Assembly: GCA_963701955.1 (NCBI GenBank)
Contig: OY969694.1
Coordinates: 1,302,001 to 1,366,000, forward strand
DNA: 64,000 nucleotides
From: Bog-473 sp963701955
Lineage (GTDB): Bacteria; Actinomycetota; Acidimicrobiia; Acidimicrobiales; RAAP-2
Direction of reading: 5' to 3'
This document shows, piece by piece, positions 37,884-46,851 of this stretch. The notes under the pieces are model-generated. The model was not told the origin of the DNA and did no database searches. It was given only the letters and a program-made list of their open reading frames with translations. A program made the translations under genes and the position numbers. Within the stretch, counting starts at the first letter, position 1; every line of letters starts with the position of its first letter.

Positions 37884-39338
37884 CTACAGACCCGACTCGA
37901 CGGTGATCCGCCCTGTGGACGCCGCGCGCTGGAGAGATTCGTAGTCACGTTCGTTCTGATCGGCGTAGGTATCGGCAAACTCCGCAAGAGCCCGGTCGAA
38001 TGAGGGCCCGCTCCCGAGATAGCTGGCGATTGCGACACGGTCGCCCGAGCGGGCGTGCGCCCGAGCCAGGGCTTGAGCGCACACGCCGACGTACTTGGTG
38101 AGGCCCGGAGGAATCGCCCCTTCGACCTCGAAGCTGCCCTTCCAATCCCGGAGCTGGCGTACGTAGTAGTCCCGGGTCACTCCGTCGGGACCTTCCACCG
38201 GCTGGTAACCCAGGAAGATGTCGCTGGCCGCCTGCATCAGGTGTTGTCCGGCCACCACCCGGGCCCCATGGTTGGCGTAACCGCTCTTGCCGACGAACTC
38301 CTCGAGGACGGACGCCTCCGCCTCCTTGGCTTGGAGGAAGAGGGGGTCGTCGTTCCCGAGGCCAACCATGAGGAGGATCCAGGCCCTGGTGCCCACGCTC
38401 CCGACGCCGACGACCTTGCGGGCGATCTGGACGAACTGGAACTCCTCGAGCAGGTGGCGCCGGTCGGTTTGCAGACTGCGTCGGTACCCCCGCACGAGCT
38501 GGTGGAACGACTCGCCGAGCGCGTCACTCACGTCCTGGGAGAACAGCTCCTCCGTGGGAACGATGAGAGGCGGGTCACTCACGATGCGGAGCTGGCCGTC
38601 GACGACGGTGGTGAGCTTGGTCAAGGCTTGGAGGCTGTCCCGGGTCCGAGCCTTGGTGACGGCCTGTGCGGTGCGCGCCGCCATCCGCTTGTCGGCCTTG
38701 GACCCCGTCCTGCCGGCCGTCGCCTCGAGTTCGGCAAGCAGATTGGCAACGTCGATGTGGGAGTACCAGACGTCCAGAGTGGACAGCCCGGCCAAACGAG
38801 TCATCTCTCGTCGGTAGCTGGCTCCCACTTCGAGGGCTGCGGTCTGAGCCTCCTTGGCCGTGAACTCACGGTCCCGGGCAGCGATCACCACGCTGGCGGC
38901 GAGGCGCTTGAGGTCCCACTCCCACGGCCCCGGCAGGGTCTCGTCGAAGTCGTTGACGTCGAACATCAGCCTCCGCTCCGGAGACGCAAACAATCCGAAG
39001 TTGGACAGGTGGGCATCGCCGCACACCTGGGTCGTAAGGCCCGACCGAGGGGTGGTGGCCAGGTCGGAGGCCATGATCAGCGCGGCGCCACGGAAGAAGG
39101 TGAACGGCGAGACCAGCATCCGCCCGTAGCGGATCGGAACCAGTTCGCGCACCCGGGTGCTGGCCTGTCGCTCGAGGAGGCTGACGGGGTCTGGACGGTT
39201 CGTCGCGGGGCTGAATTCCGCCTGGGAGGATCGGGGAGCTCGAGCGCGGGCCTCCTTGCCGAGCTTCACGCGCTCCTCGACGGTGAGGTGTGGAACGGCG
39301 TGAGCTGCCGAGCCTGGTGGTTGCGTCAGATCCGTCAT
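37884..39338 (-). CDS. DUF2252 family protein
   Basis: The 484-residue protein shows the DUF2252 hallmarks: RYGRMLVSPFTFFRGAA, CGDAHLSNFG and DVNDFDETLPGPWEWDLKRL, which resemble a kinase-like fold (APH superfamily). The C-terminal half has YYVRQLRDWKGS and ALARAHARSGD, also conserved. Its function is unknown. ATG 39338 is preceded by GGGGGAG at short spacing; a longer frame to 39791 is not conserved. Confidence 0.9.
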   Translation of the reverse strand: MTDLTQPPGSAAHAVPHLTVEERVKLGKEARARAPRSSQAEFSPATNRPDPVSLLERQASTRVRELVPIRYGRMLVSPFTFFRGAALIMASDLATTPRSGLTTQVCGDAHLSNFGLFASPERRLMFDVNDFDETLPGPWEWDLKRLAASVVIAARDREFTAKEAQTAALEVGASYRREMTRLAGLSTLDVWYSHIDVANLLAELEATAGRTGSKADKRMAARTAQAVTKARTRDSLQALTKLTTVVDGQLRIVSDPPLIVPTEELFSQDVSDALGESFHQLVRGYRRSLQTDRRHLLEEFQFVQIARKVVGVGSVGTRAWILLMVGLGNDDPLFLQAKEAEASVLEEFVGKSGYANHGARVVAGQHLMQAASDIFLGYQPVEGPDGVTRDYYVRQLRDWKGSFEVEGAIPPGLTKYVGVCAQALARAHARSGDRVAIASYLGSGPSFDRALAEFADTYADQNERDYESLQRAASTGRITVESGL

Positions 39339-39529
39339 CGCTCCCCCGATCCTGGGCTTCGAGCCCAGATGCTGGTGACCCATCATGGTCCCTGTGGTTC
39401 CGGGCAGTACAGGGCAGAACAAGGCGACCCTCCGGGCAGTGATGAAGGCAACTGACTCGGGTGCCCCTGAACGCCGGGCAGATGTGCCACCTGCAACAAG
39501 TGGGGACCCCCGCGGCCGGGTCCGACCTC

Positions 39530-39925
39530 CTACCCAGGTGGAGCGAAGAACTCCAGAGCGATGTTGTCCGGATCGCGAAAGGACAGGCCTGAACCATATG
39601 GGGCATCGATGACCCCGCCATTCTCGATACCGAGCGAGTTGAGCTTCGCTTCCCATTGCTCGAGCTCCGCCCGGTTCGCGCAGGCAAAGGCCAGGTGGTC
39701 CAGACCCGGACGTCGTTCGTCGAAGGGCTCTGATCCGTGAGGATCCGGGAATTGGTGGATACCGACCAGCGTCTGACTGCCCAGAACCCAAACAACATGG
39801 TGGAACGGGCCCGTGTCTTCATCGATGACCGGAGGGGCGCCGAACAGATCCTGATACCAGGGCCGACTCCGAGCAAGATCCGTGACGGTCAGGGCAACGT
39901 GTGTGACGCCGGGGAAATCGGACAT
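39530..39925 (-). CDS. VOC-family (glyoxalase-like) protein
   Basis: A 131-residue protein with two beta-alpha-beta-beta-beta modules: GVTHVALTVTDLARSRPWYQ at the start, HVVWVLGSQTLVGIHQF, GLDHLAFACANRAELEQW and FRDPDNIALEFFAPP at the end. His in THVAL and HLAF and the Glu in ALEFF are candidate metal ligands. AGGAGG stands seven bases before the ATG. The substrate is unknown. Confidence 0.9.
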   Translation of the reverse strand: MSDFPGVTHVALTVTDLARSRPWYQDLFGAPPVIDEDTGPFHHVVWVLGSQTLVGIHQFPDPHGSEPFDERRPGLDHLAFACANRAELEQWEAKLNSLGIENGGVIDAPYGSGLSFRDPDNIALEFFAPPG

Positions 39926-39993
39926 TGGTACCTCCTCGGAGAACTCAGCTCGTCAACGTAGCTCCATTGTCGGCAGATTTCACGGGTGTTTCG

Positions 39994-40284
39994 TTACCCC
40001 GGCGCTGTCGCCGAACCGCTCTCTTTGAGGAGGTCTCGTCGATTGGTGTACTCATCGACCTCGATCTCGCCACGGGCGAACCGCTCATCGAGGATCCGAA
40101 GGGCGTCGGAACTACCGGTGCCAGACGGAGACTGGGGCTCTCCGCGGCGGTGAACGTCCCTCTGGCGAATGACGCTCACGACCGCCCAGGCGAGGATGGC
40201 GAAGAAGATCAGCATGGCCACGATCATGACGATCCATAGTCCCCAGTGGGTTCCGCCATTGTCGCAGTAAGGGTGGTACGGCAC
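39994..40284 (-). CDS. single-pass membrane protein with SHOCT domain
   Basis: A 96-residue protein. One hydrophobic helix (WGLWIVMIVAMLIFFAILAW) follows a His/Cys-containing N-terminus, and the C-terminal SHOCT motif reads ALRILDERFARGEIEVDEYTNR. SHOCT proteins are small and often oligomerise; no function is defined. It lies about 70 bases from the VOC gene on the same strand. Confidence 0.82.
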   Translation of the reverse strand: MPYHPYCDNGGTHWGLWIVMIVAMLIFFAILAWAVVSVIRQRDVHRRGEPQSPSGTGSSDALRILDERFARGEIEVDEYTNRRDLLKESGSATAPG

Positions 40285-40346
40285 TATCGACGTGCTCCTC
40301 TCGCCAACTTCGGCCTATCAATCGAGCATCGATGAGCCGACGCGCC

Positions 40347-40526
40347 TCAACTAGAGGCGAAGGTCACGATGCGGAGTTCCCAGGCATCGAGGGGAATGGA
40401 AGAGAGCATCAGGTAGCCCGCCTCTGTCCCGGCAGCGAGGACTGGGGCACCCTTCTCGATTGGCTTGCCGGCGCTGAGGCACTGCGTTGGGGCCAGTGCC
40501 AGATGTCGGTCGGCCCGCGTGAACAT
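40347..40526 (-). CDS. possible small protein, no known family
   Basis: A 59-residue frame begins MFTRADRHLALAPTQCLSAG and ends DAWELRIVTFASS. AAGGGG lies just before the ATG. Composition is protein-like and it follows the methyltransferase stop by 19 bases on the same strand, but no family is recognised; it may instead be the 3' remnant of a longer gene. Confidence 0.28.
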   Translation of the reverse strand: MFTRADRHLALAPTQCLSAGKPIEKGAPVLAAGTEAGYLMLSSIPLDAWELRIVTFASS

Positions 40527-40545
40527 CGCCCCTTGGATCTCTTGG

Positions 40546-41358
40546 TCAAGATGACTTGCGAGCTCGCAACGAATAGGTAAGTGGGTACTTCGGCCATCCG
40601 TGGGGTAGGCGGTGAAAGCCGTCGTCGCCCTTGACCGTCCAAGGCCACGGTGCATTGGTATATGACTGCTCGTGGAACAGTTCGATGCTGAGTCCAGCCC
40701 CGAGCACGGCACTGATCACTTCACTGAGGGAGTGCGCGCGTTCAAACGTCGTTGTGTTGACGAAAGTTGCGTCCGGTGCGGCGTACGTCCCGCCCTCTTC
40801 ATCCCATCTCGCGTACGGAGCCTCAAAGATGTCCTGTTGCAGGGTGCGTCCGTCACTCATGACGCCGAGCACGATCGGGTGGATCTCCACCAGATAGAGA
40901 GCACCTCGGGGCCGGAGCAATCCGTCCACCACGCGAGCCCATTCGTCGAGATCGGGCAGCCACCCAAGGGCCCCGATACCGGTGTAGACGATGTCGAAGG
41001 ATCGACCGGCGAGCGCACCACAAGCGCTGTAGACGTCGGAGCAGACGAACTCAGCATCAATTTCACAGTCGATGGCGAGTTGGGTTGCGGTCTCGATAGC
41101 GGCTGACGAGAAATCGAGACCGACCACGCGTGCGCCGTGCCGAGCCCACGACAGGGTGTCGGTTCCAAGGTGGCACTGCAGATGCACCAAGTCCAGACCG
41201 GCGACATCTCCTAGTTCGACGTGTTCGAAGGGTCGAATGTCGTCACGGCCGGCCCGAAAGCCAACCAAGTCGTACAGATCGCTTGCCGCATGCAGGGGAA
41301 CCGCCTCTTGCCATCGGGCCCTGTTCGCAGCGCGGCCCTCCATACCTCGATCCGCCAC
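40546..41358 (-). CDS. class I SAM-dependent methyltransferase
   Basis: The 270-residue protein has the Rossmann SAM site LVHLQCHLGTDTLSWARHGA followed by VVGLDFS, then VCSDVY (motif II) and DIVYTGIGALGWLPDLDEWA. This is a recognised methyltransferase group in actinobacteria. The acceptor is unknown; the aromatic C-terminal part (NAPWPWTVKG) may bind substrate. Confidence 0.88.
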   Translation of the reverse strand: MADRGMEGRAANRARWQEAVPLHAASDLYDLVGFRAGRDDIRPFEHVELGDVAGLDLVHLQCHLGTDTLSWARHGARVVGLDFSSAAIETATQLAIDCEIDAEFVCSDVYSACGALAGRSFDIVYTGIGALGWLPDLDEWARVVDGLLRPRGALYLVEIHPIVLGVMSDGRTLQQDIFEAPYARWDEEGGTYAAPDATFVNTTTFERAHSLSEVISAVLGAGLSIELFHEQSYTNAPWPWTVKGDDGFHRLPHGWPKYPLTYSLRARKSS

Positions 41359-41574
41359 GACCCAAGGCTAGAACTAGAAGAGTGACTGAGGTGTCGCACT
41401 CCCGGCGTACGGCAACCCCCACCACTGGCCGACGTCGGCATGTACCGGCGGGTCAACCTCAGCCGGAAATGACCAGGGACTATCCCGGGTCGCTATGGCG
41501 TTGGAGACGGGTGAGAACCTGGACGAGGGCAATGCCGACGTTTGCGTAACCCTTTTTACTTCGAGGAGCAGACC

Positions 41575-42240
41575 ATGAGAATCGGGATCATCGGTGCCGG
41601 CAACATCGGAGGAAACCTCACCCGGCGATTCGCGGCTTTGGGCCATGAGGTTTCAGTGGCCAACTCCCGCGGGCCAGAGACGCTGGCCGAACTGGCAGAG
41701 GAGACCGGGGCCTCGGCGGTGCCCGCCACCGATGCGGCAAAGGGTGCCGAGGTCTTGGTGGTCACCATCCCCGAGAAGGACATTCCGAAGCTCCCGGCCG
41801 GGATCCTCGACGGTCTGGTATCGGGCGCGGTCGTCATCGACACGGGGAACTACTACCCCCAGCAACGCGACGGAAGGATCGAGGACATCGAGAACGGCAC
41901 TCCAGAAAGCGTCTGGGTTGCGGGCCAGCTTGGTCACCCGGTGGTCAAGGCGTTCAACGGGATCTACGCGTCTCATCTGCTCACCGGGGGAAAGCCCGCC
42001 GGCACCCCGGGGCGGATTGCTCTCCCGGTCGCCGCCGACGACCCCAGAGCGAAGGGGGTGGTCATTGACCTGCTTGACGAACTGGGCTTCGACGGCGTGG
42101 ATGCAGGTCGTCTCGGGGATTCCTGGCGCCAGCAGCCAGGCACTCCCGTGTACGGCGCCGACCTTGACGCCGAGGGCGTCACGCGCGCTCTGGCGGAGGC
42201 CAACCCAGAGCGCCCCGACAATTTTCCGCGCTTTCAGTAA
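41575..42240 (+). CDS. NADPH-dependent F420 reductase-like oxidoreductase
   Basis: NAD(P)-binding protein of 221 residues. The Rossmann motif is GIIGAGNIGGNLTRRF; VSVANSRGPETL at the second strand suits NADP. GHPVVKAFNGIYASHL is like the F420-binding region of F420:NADP reductase (Fno) relatives. ATG 41575 is preceded by GAGGAG. It could supply reduced F420 to the LLM enzymes, which is inference. Confidence 0.82.
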   Translation: MRIGIIGAGNIGGNLTRRFAALGHEVSVANSRGPETLAELAEETGASAVPATDAAKGAEVLVVTIPEKDIPKLPAGILDGLVSGAVVIDTGNYYPQQRDGRIEDIENGTPESVWVAGQLGHPVVKAFNGIYASHLLTGGKPAGTPGRIALPVAADDPRAKGVVIDLLDELGFDGVDAGRLGDSWRQQPGTPVYGADLDAEGVTRALAEANPERPDNFPRFQ

Positions 42241-42274
42241 GGTCGAATAGCAGACCCTTGCGGCCCCGCTCCCC

Positions 42275-42349
42275 GCAGCGAACGGGGCTGCAGTGAACGG
42301 GGCTGCAGTGAACGGGGCTGCAGTGAACGGGGCTGCAGTGAACGGGGGC
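42275..42349. repeat. five tandem 15-bp repeats
   Basis: The unit gcagtgaacggggct is repeated five times in phase (42275, 42290, 42305, 42320 and 42335). The first copy has one substitution and the last ends in ggc instead of gct. It lies in the 153-base gap between convergent stops. Reading it in reverse gives PVHCS repeats, but no gene is supported. There are no spacers, so it is not CRISPR. Confidence 0.93.
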
Positions 42350-42393
42350 AGACCCGAGCCGGGTGCGATTCAAGAGTCGAAGGAGGCGGTGGG

Positions 42394-43028
42394 TCATTCA
42401 TCGGTCAACACCTCTTGGAGCACAGGACGCAGGACGTCCACCCACTTCTCGTAGCCCCTGCTGTTCAGGTGGAGGCCGTCTGGCGTCCGTTCTTTGCGGA
42501 TGGCACCGTCGGGGGTGGCGAGGGTTGGCCAAAGATCCACATAGACCGCGTCGACGTCGTTGGCGATCTCCTGGTTGTGGCGGTTCAGCACTTTGATGCG
42601 GTCGGTGAAGTAGGGCGACCGCGGAAAGACGCTGTTGATGAGCAGCGGCGCGTCAGGCGCAAGCTCGCCGATACGTCGCACCAGTTCCCGCATCTGAGTG
42701 GCGATGTCCCCGACCTCCATGGACCCTACCCAGTCCGTGGAGGTCGTTCGCGCCGATCAGCAACGAGACCGCTCGTGGAGAGTCCACGGCCCGGTCCAGC
42801 CGCGCCATGACGCGCTGGATCGAATCACCGTCGACTCCGATTGGTGGTGGCCAGCTCTGGGAACCAGCCCTCCCACATCGCCCCTTGGGTAATGCTGTCA
42901 CCAAGGAAAAGGACCCGACCTGGAGCGGAGGGAAGGGCATCGAACTGGGCGAGACGAGACGTATTCATCCGCGGGAGCGCACGGTTCACGATAGGAGCAA
43001 AGGCCGGAAGGACTCGGTCGAGGTTCAT
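42394..43028 (-). pseudogene. GDSL/SGNH hydrolase split by two frameshifts
   Basis: Three frames together give a normal SGNH esterase of about 210 residues. The first (from 43028) carries block I FLGDSITQG. The second has DGDSIQRVMARLD and block III LLIGANDLHGLG. The third has the catalytic DGLHLNSRGYEKW and stops at 42394. Removing one base near 42,837 and one in the CCC at 42,724 restores a single frame. Either a recent pseudogene or base-calling errors. Confidence 0.8.
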
Positions 43029-43306
43029 GTGTGGATCCTTGTGGGATGTACGGGTCAGGCTGTTGCCGGTGATCTCTTTGCAGGTGACCGGATCGGACCG
43101 TAGCCCGTCGTCCGAAGGTTTACGGGTGCCCCAGTCGTCCCGGAGTGTCCGCAGTCCCAGCCGTCTTGGATACCCAACCCGTTATCGGCACATGCCGGTC
43201 GGGTCGACACGACGGTAGACTGCCGCACGGCGAACGCAGCCGCGATGACGCAGATTCCACTGGCCACACCCTCGGTGGTGCCCTGTGACCGTGATGATCG
43301 CGGACC

Positions 43307-43831
43307 TCAGCACGTGAAGGAGCCGCTCACCGCCTTACCCTCCAGATCCGTGCCGCTGAAGGTCCCGTTCTTGTGGTTCAAGGCCACTGTGCCGCTATTC
43401 GACGTTGCATAGCCTCCGACGCCACCGGCGGCGTAGGACAAGATGGCATTGGTGAAGGACGTTGCGGTTGGAGAGACGTCGAGACCGAAGTAGTTCGGTT
43501 TGGACCCCTTGTAGTTGGGACTGACGACCACCCCCACATTGACAGTGAAGTAGTTGCCGCTCTTGCCGCACGTGCCGCCCTTGATCACCGTCGTGGTGCC
43601 GGCGGTGGTCACTGCGGCAGTAGCCGAGCCGGAGCAGAAGGTCCGGATGACTCCGTTCCTCCCAGGCTTGTACGCGCTGCAGGTCGAATTGACCTTCTTG
43701 TGACTGTTCGCACCGGCGGGTTCTGCGACCAAGAAGGCTGTCGATACGGCGAGGACCACTCCGATCAGAATGGAACCTACGGCTGCCACTTTCGGACCCA
43801 GGTCCGGCGCAGCAACGTGTGATGTGGTCAA
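43307..43831 (-). CDS. predicted secreted protein, unknown
   Basis: A 174-residue protein with a signal-like segment (VGSILIGVVLAVSTAFLVAE then PAGANS). The mature part is Gly/Ser/Thr-rich with three Cys (TCSAY, FCSGS, TCGKS) and a fourth at the very C-terminus. TTG at 43831 is used because AGGAGG stands at the right distance; no ATG is available. Probably exported; no family recognised. Confidence 0.65.
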   Translation of the reverse strand: MTTSHVAAPDLGPKVAAVGSILIGVVLAVSTAFLVAEPAGANSHKKVNSTCSAYKPGRNGVIRTFCSGSATAAVTTAGTTTVIKGGTCGKSGNYFTVNVGVVVSPNYKGSKPNYFGLDVSPTATSFTNAILSYAAGGVGGYATSNSGTVALNHKNGTFSGTDLEGKAVSGSFTC

Positions 43832-44328
43832 CGGTCCTCCTGGGTGTGCCTCAATGATTCGTGCAACTTAGTTCGAATTCAGCCAGGGGCCTCAGATCGA
43901 TGTACTGGGATACCGTCAAACTCCGTCTGCTCTGTCACTCGGGCGTGATCGCCAAGCCCCACCATCGCGCCGCGCTGCCGGCCCAGATGGAAGCTCTTCT
44001 TCAACCACCACCCCGCCATGACGAATGGCATGTCTCGACGGTACGGACACACGCCCCACCGAAGCCACCTCTTTGTTCAGGTAGACGAACTGGGCGTCAC
44101 GGTCGGCATGGGCGCTGCCCTCCTTCTGCTTGGAGGGCTGGTTCGACTACGGCCCCTTGTTCGTGGTGGTGTTCGAGATCAGCTCGACGCGGGCGACCGC
44201 GCCAGTTCATCGAGATGAAGCTGAACATGCGGTGCTCGAGCGGTGGTCGCTCTCCCCTGACTCTCTCCGGGGCCACGTGCACGGCACGGTCAAGGCCCAG
44301 CTGCCAGGTGGTCGGAACGTTGGCTCGT
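43832..44328. other. no intact gene; possible remnant
   Basis: About 500 bases without a convincing gene. On the reverse strand, short protein-like runs such as FVYLNKEVASVGRVSVP and MPFVMAGWWLKKSFHLGRQ appear in different frames, so a decayed gene is possible. No RNA gene or clear hairpin is seen. Confidence 0.4.
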
Positions 44329-44595
44329 CTATCCCTCGACGAGGATCACCAATGTTTCGGGCAGAACTCCATCGTGCTCCATGGCCTGGGCGGCAGCCCC
44401 TGACTGCATGGCGGACGCGAGTGCATCCATGTCGGGAACGTCCATGAGGACCGCCACCTTCGTCGGGTCGTCAGGGCTCACGAATGTCCTGATGTTTGTG
44501 ATGCCGAGCGGGCCGAAGAGCTCTTCGCGCTTGGGGGAATTCAGCCAGTGGTCCTTGTCCTTCGAGATGTCATGGTGCCCGATTACGGTCGGCAT
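44329..44595 (-). CDS. small conserved-type protein, unknown
   Basis: An 88-residue protein beginning MPTVIGHHDISKDKDHWL and continuing ELFGPLGITNIRTFVSP and VLMDVPDMDALASAM. It reads like a compact ferredoxin-like fold, but I cannot name the family. AGGAGAGG just upstream of the ATG supports translation. No operon partner. Confidence 0.7.
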   Translation of the reverse strand: MPTVIGHHDISKDKDHWLNSPKREELFGPLGITNIRTFVSPDDPTKVAVLMDVPDMDALASAMQSGAAAQAMEHDGVLPETLVILVEG

Positions 44596-44813
44596 GCTGT
44601 CCTCTCCTTATGGTCGCCCGATGGCTGTCACCATCGGTGTACAACGAGAGCGCCGATCATCACATACCGGCACCCTGACATTGATCCCGTCGGACGGTAC
44701 CCCATAGTGAGCGAGCGCACCGGAAGCGGTGCTCCATGGGTGGCGCCTTCCGGGCGAACGGGGGGCCAGGCTGCGTTATCGTGACCCGTCCATTCACGGG
44801 ATTTCGGGTACAT

Positions 44814-45176
44814 CTAGGCCCAGCCGAGTTCCCGCAGGCGGGTGTCACTGATCCCGAAGTGGTGCCCGACTTCGTGAAGCAAGGTGATTCGCACCAGGCT
44901 GGCCAACTCCTCGATTGTTTCCGCGGACTGACAGATGGTCGCAAGGAAGAGCGTGATCCGGTCAGGACTTACCCCTGCGTAATCGCCCCGACTCGTCAGC
45001 GGGATCCCCTCGTAGAGGCCGTAGAGCGGACCCGGTGGGCTCTCGTCGTCAATGATGATCGCGACGTTCTCCATCGTCGCTCGCAGTTCGTCAGGGATCG
45101 TCGCCAGTGCCTTTGCCACCAAGACCTCGAAGGCATCGGTGTCAATCGATTCCACGTCGACCACCTTGCCAGCCAT
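44814..45176 (-). CDS. zincin-type metallopeptidase family protein
   Basis: A 120-residue protein with HEVGHHFG near the C-terminus (HExxH zinc site with a third ligand candidate in GISDTRLRELG). N-terminal FEVLVAKALATIPDELRATMENVAIII and PPGPLYGLYEGIPLTSRG are typical of the short actinobacterial metallopeptidase family (PF06262-like). ATG 45176 gives the usual length; an ATG six codons upstream is possible. Peptidase activity is assumed from the motif. Confidence 0.86.
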   Translation of the reverse strand: MAGKVVDVESIDTDAFEVLVAKALATIPDELRATMENVAIIIDDESPPGPLYGLYEGIPLTSRGDYAGVSPDRITLFLATICQSAETIEELASLVRITLLHEVGHHFGISDTRLRELGWA

Positions 45177-45320
45177 CGAGGCGCTCTGCCTCATTTGGCT
45201 GTCCGGGGCGGAATGATTCACAGGACGCTCGCGGGTGAGGGATAGCTGGGCCGCAGTTCGACCCGACATTCTCATGGCACTCCGAGAATCCCTTGGAGCA
45301 CCCTCACACAAGGAGTACAC

Positions 45321-45803
45321 ATGTCCGCCAATCCAAAGAGGTTGCGTCACGCTCTCGTCACGGGAGCAATCGTCGCCGGAGCAAGCCTCGGTGCCGCCGG
45401 TATCGCCTCGGCTGCCACCAGTTCCACCACTTCCACTTCGGGATCTTCCACCTCGGTCGCTCCGTCGGCTGGTTCTGTGAGCACTCCGCCCACGAGCGGC
45501 GGCGCAGACCCGGCGACCATGACTCACGGGCCGAACGAGACGCTGTTGACCGGAACCGATCTCCAGAAGGCCACGGCAGCCGCAACCGCTGCCGTTCCGG
45601 GAGCCACCGTCATCAGGGCCGAGACGAACTCTTCGGGAGCCTCGCCCTATGAGGTCCACATGAAGAAGGCCGACGGCTCATACGTGACGGTCGAGCTGGA
45701 CTCGAACTTCGCCGCAACGGCGACAGTTTCTGGCTTTGGTACGGGTCCGGCAGGAAGCCCAGCTCCATCAGGAACAGCTTCACCCTCGACTTCGACCAAC
45801 TGA
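45321..45803 (+). CDS. secreted protein with PepSY-like domain
   Basis: A 160-residue protein. The signal peptide covers residues 1-31 with a likely AxA cleavage site (GIASAA). It is followed by a Ser/Thr linker, then TDLQKATAAATAAVPGATVI and YEVHMKKADGSYVTVELDSN, a PepSY-type strand pattern, and a Ser/Pro/Thr tail. AAGGAG precedes the ATG at seven bases. Probably extracellular; role unknown. A strong hairpin follows the gene. Confidence 0.85.
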   Translation: MSANPKRLRHALVTGAIVAGASLGAAGIASAATSSTTSTSGSSTSVAPSAGSVSTPPTSGGADPATMTHGPNETLLTGTDLQKATAAATAAVPGATVIRAETNSSGASPYEVHMKKADGSYVTVELDSNFAATATVSGFGTGPAGSPAPSGTASPSTSTN

Positions 45804-45823
45804 TCGGCTGAGAGCTCGACGGC

Positions 45824-45865
45824 GGGCCCTCGCAACCGCACCCCTTTTGGCAGTTGCGAGGGCCC
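45824..45865 (+). terminator. hairpin terminator candidate
   Basis: GGGCCCTCGCAAC (45824-45836) and GTTGCGAGGGCCC (45853-45865) form a perfect 13-base stem with a 16-base loop, 21 bases after the PepSY-like gene stop. No T-run follows; such U-less stems are common at gene ends in high-GC actinobacteria. Confidence 0.7.
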
Positions 45866-46181
45866 GACCACCTGATTGACCTTGGCCGCGGTTCAGGGAC
45901 ATCCTTCAATCTGCGTGAGAAAAATGTCTTCTTGAGACACCGTTCGGTCACGCCCTGACCTGGCGTACGGGGACTGGGGCACCGGCGATCAGCAGTGCCG
46001 TGTCGTGGTGGAGACGCACAGATGACAGGCCAGCGCAGTTACTCGTAGCGGGGGCACCATTCCAGTGTCGATCGCCCCACCGGGAAGAAGGATGTTGGCG
46101 GTGACGGGCCTGGCGACCGTGGTCACGGGACCTCGAGGAAAGCGTGATATTCGCATAGGAAGACTGCGAGGAGATAGCTCC

Positions 46182-46730
46182 ATGGACTTCGACCTGTTGG
46201 TCCTGTATGAACGTGCGAGCGTGTGGACGGGGACGAAGGTCCGCGGTGCGGTCGCTCAGCTCGATGCCCCAACGACGTGCGAACCGTGGAACGTACGAAC
46301 CCTCTTGAACCACATGCTTCACATCCAGAGGTATTTCGTGGGGATTGCACGCGGCGAGGACATCACGCTTTCACTTGCGGAAGGCCCCCCAGATCTTCTC
46401 AGCGACGATCCGTGCTCGGACTTTGATCAGGCCCGCGCCGAAACGCTCCGTACCTTTGGGCAACCAGGCGTCGTCGAGAAGACGGGGACAATCCTCGGGA
46501 ACGTGTTTGCCGATCAGCTGATCCACGGGTGGGACTTGGCGGTCTCCACTGGACAAGATCCAACGATGCCCGAGGGTCTGCCTGAAGCGGCGTATGCACT
46601 GACTCATGGTCGCTGGCCCGAGGAGCAGCGCAAGGGTGTGCTCAAGCCTGAAATACGCATTGATGCAGACTCGTCCGCCCAGGAGATCCTCCTCGCCTAC
46701 TCGGGCCGTGACCCATCGCCACGGGCGTGA
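46182..46730 (+). CDS. TIGR03086-like DinB/mycothiol-maleylpyruvate isomerase-fold protein
   Basis: A 182-residue protein beginning MDFDLLVLYERASVWTGTKV, with APTTCEPWNVRTLLNHMLHI (first metal-type His) and NVFADQLIHGWDLAVSTG (second His motif), as in the TIGR03086 branch of the DinB superfamily. The metal and substrate are unknown; relatives use mycothiol. GAGGAG precedes the ATG at 46182. Confidence 0.85.
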   Translation: MDFDLLVLYERASVWTGTKVRGAVAQLDAPTTCEPWNVRTLLNHMLHIQRYFVGIARGEDITLSLAEGPPDLLSDDPCSDFDQARAETLRTFGQPGVVEKTGTILGNVFADQLIHGWDLAVSTGQDPTMPEGLPEAAYALTHGRWPEEQRKGVLKPEIRIDADSSAQEILLAYSGRDPSPRA

Positions 46731-46769
46731 GATCGACGCTGGGACGGGTGTCACACACCTGATGCGATG

Positions 46770-46792
46770 AAGGGGCGGGGCCTCCGCCCCTT
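46770..46792 (+). other. hairpin at left flank of IS110-type element
   Basis: AAGGGGCGG-ggcct-CCGCCCCTT is a perfect nine-base stem 60 bases upstream of the transposase start. Sixteen bases overlapping it (46767-46782) recur exactly inverted at 48214-48229. It may lie in the left end of the insertion sequence or act as a terminator for the preceding gene. Confidence 0.5.
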
Positions 46793-46851
46793 GTGAGATC
46801 CGAGCATGCTCGGTCTTGCAAAAGAAAACCTCGAAAGAGGAGGAGGCCCCT

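Noticed and set aside
42275..42349. CRISPR array
   Set aside because: Repeats are directly adjacent with no spacers and no cas genes are present.
43029..43306. Small secreted protein on the reverse strand (43055-43267)
   Set aside because: No ribosome binding site and no clear signal peptide; the composition looks noncoding.
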